From Bacteroidota bacterium (lineage in GTDB: Bacteria > Bacteroidota > Bacteroidia > Chitinophagales > Saprospiraceae): a stretch of DNA of 53,377 nucleotides. Below, piece by piece: positions 51,430-53,377 of this stretch; position 1 is the first letter of the stretch, and each line of letters begins with the position of its first letter. The position numbers were made by a program, and so were the translations under genes. The stretch covers positions 17,676 to 71,052 of the forward strand of contig JAAEZH010000025.1 of assembly GCA_018222965.1 (NCBI GenBank). Reading direction: 5' to 3'. Below the pieces are notes generated by a model. It ran no database searches. It saw nothing but the letters and a program-made list of their open reading frames with translations, and had not been told where the DNA came from.

Positions 51430-51500
51430 GGGGGGCGTTTTCCTCCTGATAATTATCGGAAGGGGAGTTGCTCCCCTCCCGATAGATATCGCATAGGCGT
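51430..51500. repeat. GC-rich intergenic mosaic repeat, short copy 4
   Basis: Short relative of the other mosaics: GGGGAG/CTCCCC with a TTG loop (51462-51476), flanked by degenerate CCCGATA/TATCGGG-type palindromes (GATAATTATC at 51448-51457 and CCCGATAGATATCG at 51478-51491). Non-coding. Confidence 0.6.
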
Positions 51501-51508
51501 CAACTTAA

Positions 51509-51949
51509 CTAAGGACCATTGAGGAGTTGATCAAAATACGATTGTCTTTTTCGGACTTCATAGGTGCAATAATAACTTACTAGATCTACTAGTGCTTCTA
51601 ATTGCTTTTTGTTGCCATTGAACTGTTCATGGTTTTGTTTAACAAAATCTGCAAATTTTAAAGGACTAACGAGTCGTCCATGTTTTTGATAAACTCTTCG
51701 CAGGAAAAACAGGTAATGCTTTAGCGAATAAATTGTAATCAAAATCAGAATCAGATAGATTGATATTTGCACCCTGTTGGGCTTCAGATGTTTATGAGTT
51801 TTGAAAAATTGAGCGAACCTGAATTTTGACTTCCAACACTTGAAAATGCATTCGATACGCCACCTAAATGCATAAGCATCAAAGGCTTGCCTGGGATTAG
51901 GCCAGATGTCATCGCCAACATTGGTTCCTATGAAAAGCAGTAGTATTTT
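51509..51949 (-). pseudogene. IS4-type (DDE) transposase remnant, 5'-truncated
   Basis: A minus-strand frame of about 146 codons is open from 51949, just after a TAA at 51950-51952, to a stop at 51509. It begins without a start codon and reads through GTNVGDDIWPNPRQAFDAYAFRWRIECIFKCWKSKF. The Y-x2-R-x3-E-x6-K spacing in YAFRWRIECIFKCWK is the YREK signature of IS4-family transposases, containing the last catalytic Glu. The remainder (ISIYLILILITIYSLKHYLFFLRRVYQ) is the C-terminal helix. The N-terminal two thirds, with the DD residues, are missing, so it is inactive. Confidence 0.8.
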
Positions 51950-52166
51950 TTAAAAAAGTCGCTATGTTGTTAAAGAATCACATGAATTTGGGTGTTTATT
52001 ATTGAGTTCGGCGTCCTATGTGTGGTATTTATCTAAAGTAAATCCACGGGCAGTTGTGTGATCAATAATGAATCAGGCCACCTGCTATAAACGTGTGATA
52101 TAGTGAAATTCACTCACAATGTTTTGTGGTCCTGAAGTGGATCTTATCTGAACTAACAATAAATGA
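51950..52166. other. Non-coding spacer, 3' flank of the IS110-type gene
   Basis: No gene and no terminal inverted repeats that I can see. IS110 elements lack conventional inverted ends, so the boundary of the element lies somewhere here, between the IS4 remnant and the transposase stop. The exact junction cannot be set without a second copy of the element. Confidence 0.4.
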
Positions 52167-53225
52167 TTAAGCGACCATACCTATTTGATATGGCGTTTCT
52201 GTTTTTATAACAGCCAGTACTCTGCTCAGTAATTTTCTGGCTACTTTGATGACGATACTTTTGGGATTTTTTCCAAGGTGTTTACGGTAATAAGCTTGCA
52301 TTACAGGATCCTTACGGATGGCGACCCAGGCAGCCTCCACCATGTATGATCGTAGGATATGATTTGCTCTTGGAGTCATTCCAAGCGTTTTGGCTGTTTC
52401 TCCGCTTTGGTAAACACCCGGGATCAATCCGACAAAAGCAGCAAATTTTTTGAGTGATTTAAACTGCCTTAAGTCTCCGGCTTCAGCTAAAAAAGCAGCT
52501 GAGGTAAGAGGCCCAATGCCAGGGATAGACTGAAGGAGGTAATAATCTTTTTTATAGTGTTTTCGGCAGTAAGCTCTGATGTCATTGGAAACAGATTGAA
52601 TCTCCTTGTTTAGGAAACGATAATGAAAGATGAGGCTGTCGATGGTCTTTTGAGCAGAATCAAAGTCCCACTGTAGATCAATCATCCAATTGATGAAAGC
52701 ATGAGACCAATTGGGGTTGTCAAAAGCCTCAGGTATTTCAATGCCATGATATAAAAGGAAGCTTTTTATGTGTGATTTGACTCTTCGGAAATCCTTGATT
52801 AAATCAAATCTACGTCGGAATAAAGCACGAAATTGTTCCCGTTGAACAGAAGGGATGGTAATGGACTGGAGCTGATTGTTTTTTAGTTGTTTGGCCAGAT
52901 TAATACAATCAATTTTGTCAGTTTTAATCCAGGCTTGTTTAGCCGGTCTGGGCACATCAGCAGGATTAACGACGAGCACTTTCCAACCGTAGGATTGAAA
53001 AGCCCTGGCAGCAGAATAGCCACAGCAACCAGCTTCGTAAACACAGCTTACCAGGTGATTGGGAAAGTGTCGATCGACGTATTCTTTAAAGGCTCTTGGA
53101 CCCGGAGTGAAAGAGACGGTATCTCCATCAAACAGATCGGTACAGAAGTGAACTTTCCAGGAATTCTTGTGAATGTCAATTCCTATGAATAACTTAGGAG
53201 GAGAGGCAGTAACTGAAGAAGTCAT
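52167..53225 (-). CDS. IS110-family transposase
   Basis: 352 residues, complete. The N-terminal RuvC-like (DEDD) domain has Asp17 in FIGIDIHKNSW, Glu64 in CVYEAGCCGYSAARAF, and Asp103/Asp106 in KTDKIDCINLAKQL. The C-terminal Transposase_20-type domain contains LLQSIPGIGPLTSAAFLAEAGDLRQF near 231-255, and Ser274 in GVYQSGETAKTLG, the conserved catalytic Ser. These elements recombine DNA with a structured non-coding RNA from the element's own end. Start at ATG 53225. Whether the element belongs to the IS110 or IS1111 group is not decided by what is visible. Confidence 0.93.
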   Translation of the reverse strand: MTSSVTASPPKLFIGIDIHKNSWKVHFCTDLFDGDTVSFTPGPRAFKEYVDRHFPNHLVSCVYEAGCCGYSAARAFQSYGWKVLVVNPADVPRPAKQAWIKTDKIDCINLAKQLKNNQLQSITIPSVQREQFRALFRRRFDLIKDFRRVKSHIKSFLLYHGIEIPEAFDNPNWSHAFINWMIDLQWDFDSAQKTIDSLIFHYRFLNKEIQSVSNDIRAYCRKHYKKDYYLLQSIPGIGPLTSAAFLAEAGDLRQFKSLKKFAAFVGLIPGVYQSGETAKTLGMTPRANHILRSYMVEAAWVAIRKDPVMQAYYRKHLGKNPKSIVIKVARKLLSRVLAVIKTETPYQIGMVA

Positions 53226-53377
53226 TTTATTGAATTTTTGCTCGACTTTTAAGTTACTGCTTTTTCATAGATGCTAAAACTTTCATAGCCAGCAAAAGCT
53301 GGCTACGCCACATACACAAGACCGTCAGACCGCGCAATAACTTCTATCTATTTTCCTGCCATTATTGGATTTGGTTT
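53226..53377. other. Upstream flank of the IS110-type transposase, candidate bridge-RNA region (partial)
   Basis: Non-coding to the right edge of the window. A perfect 8-bp stem TAGCCAGC/GCTGGCTA with an AAAA loop lies at 53286-53305 (TTTT loop on the minus strand). In the IS110 group the bridge RNA is encoded upstream of the transposase gene, and such a stem is expected in it; in the IS1111 group it lies downstream. The region continues out of the window, so guide loops cannot be assigned. Confidence 0.4.

Noticed and set aside
1-53377. tRNA or rRNA genes
   Set aside because: No stretch with a recognisable tRNA or rRNA pattern was seen by eye; a covariance search would be decisive.

Overview
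The window looks like a chromosomal segment of a Bacteroidota bacterium, probably of a Saprospiria/Lewinella-like lineage. The basis is a gingipain-like C25 peptidase with signal peptide and FlgD-type C-terminus (type IX secretion, PorU-like), an UpxY-type antiterminator, perfect TANNTTTG -7 promoter elements, and closest-family impressions of the enzymes. The lineage below phylum is inference.

Positions 106-38199 hold one minus-strand run of 35 genes, read from 38199 down to 106, many overlapping by 1-14 bp. It encodes a Wzx/Wzy/Wzz-type surface polysaccharide. First come the Wzz-like protein, an HTH regulator, LhgO, a WbpD-like acyltransferase, a WbpO/TviB dehydrogenase and UpxY. A short leader with two hairpins follows. 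Next is sulfate activation (DUF2061, cysC, cysD, cysN), then WbpP, then a complete sialic-acid-type set (neuB, neuC, neuA), a 2-hydroxyacid dehydrogenase and a GT-B transferase. Three consecutive sulfotransferases, a PhyH-like oxygenase, Wzx, a fourth sulfotransferase and an alpha/beta hydrolase come next. The run ends with a GDP-mannose 3,5-epimerase homologue, GT4 enzymes, a Wzy/ligase protein, a fifth sulfotransferase, a uronate epimerase, a methyltransferase broken by two in-frame stops, an AsnB-type amidotransferase, WecB, a bi-domain oxidoreductase, a heparinase II/III-family protein and a last GT4. CysC/D/N would make PAPS for five sulfotransferases, so the product is best read as a sulfated, nonulosonate- and uronate-containing polysaccharide, an animal-glycan-like chemistry. 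No initiating sugar phosphotransferase, Wza or Wzc kinase domain is visible here.

Positions 38563-51425 hold metH, then a Wzi/RemB-like outer-membrane barrel divergent from a 1685-residue C25 peptidase, a VOC protein, a CDF-like transporter and a membrane-anchored LAS-type metallopeptidase. Positions 51500-53377 are an insertion-sequence zone: a 5'-truncated IS4-type transposase remnant next to an intact IS110-type transposase.

The non-coding DNA is rich in structure: a 161-bp MITE with 14-bp inverted ends and a 5-bp target duplication, a second inverted-repeat element in front of the wzz-like gene, and GC-rich intergenic mosaics of small hairpins separated by GGGGAGT/ACTCCCC boxes. Inside genes, the 11-mer CGGCGAAAGCC occurs 12 times (both strands counted), in several reading frames, far above chance.
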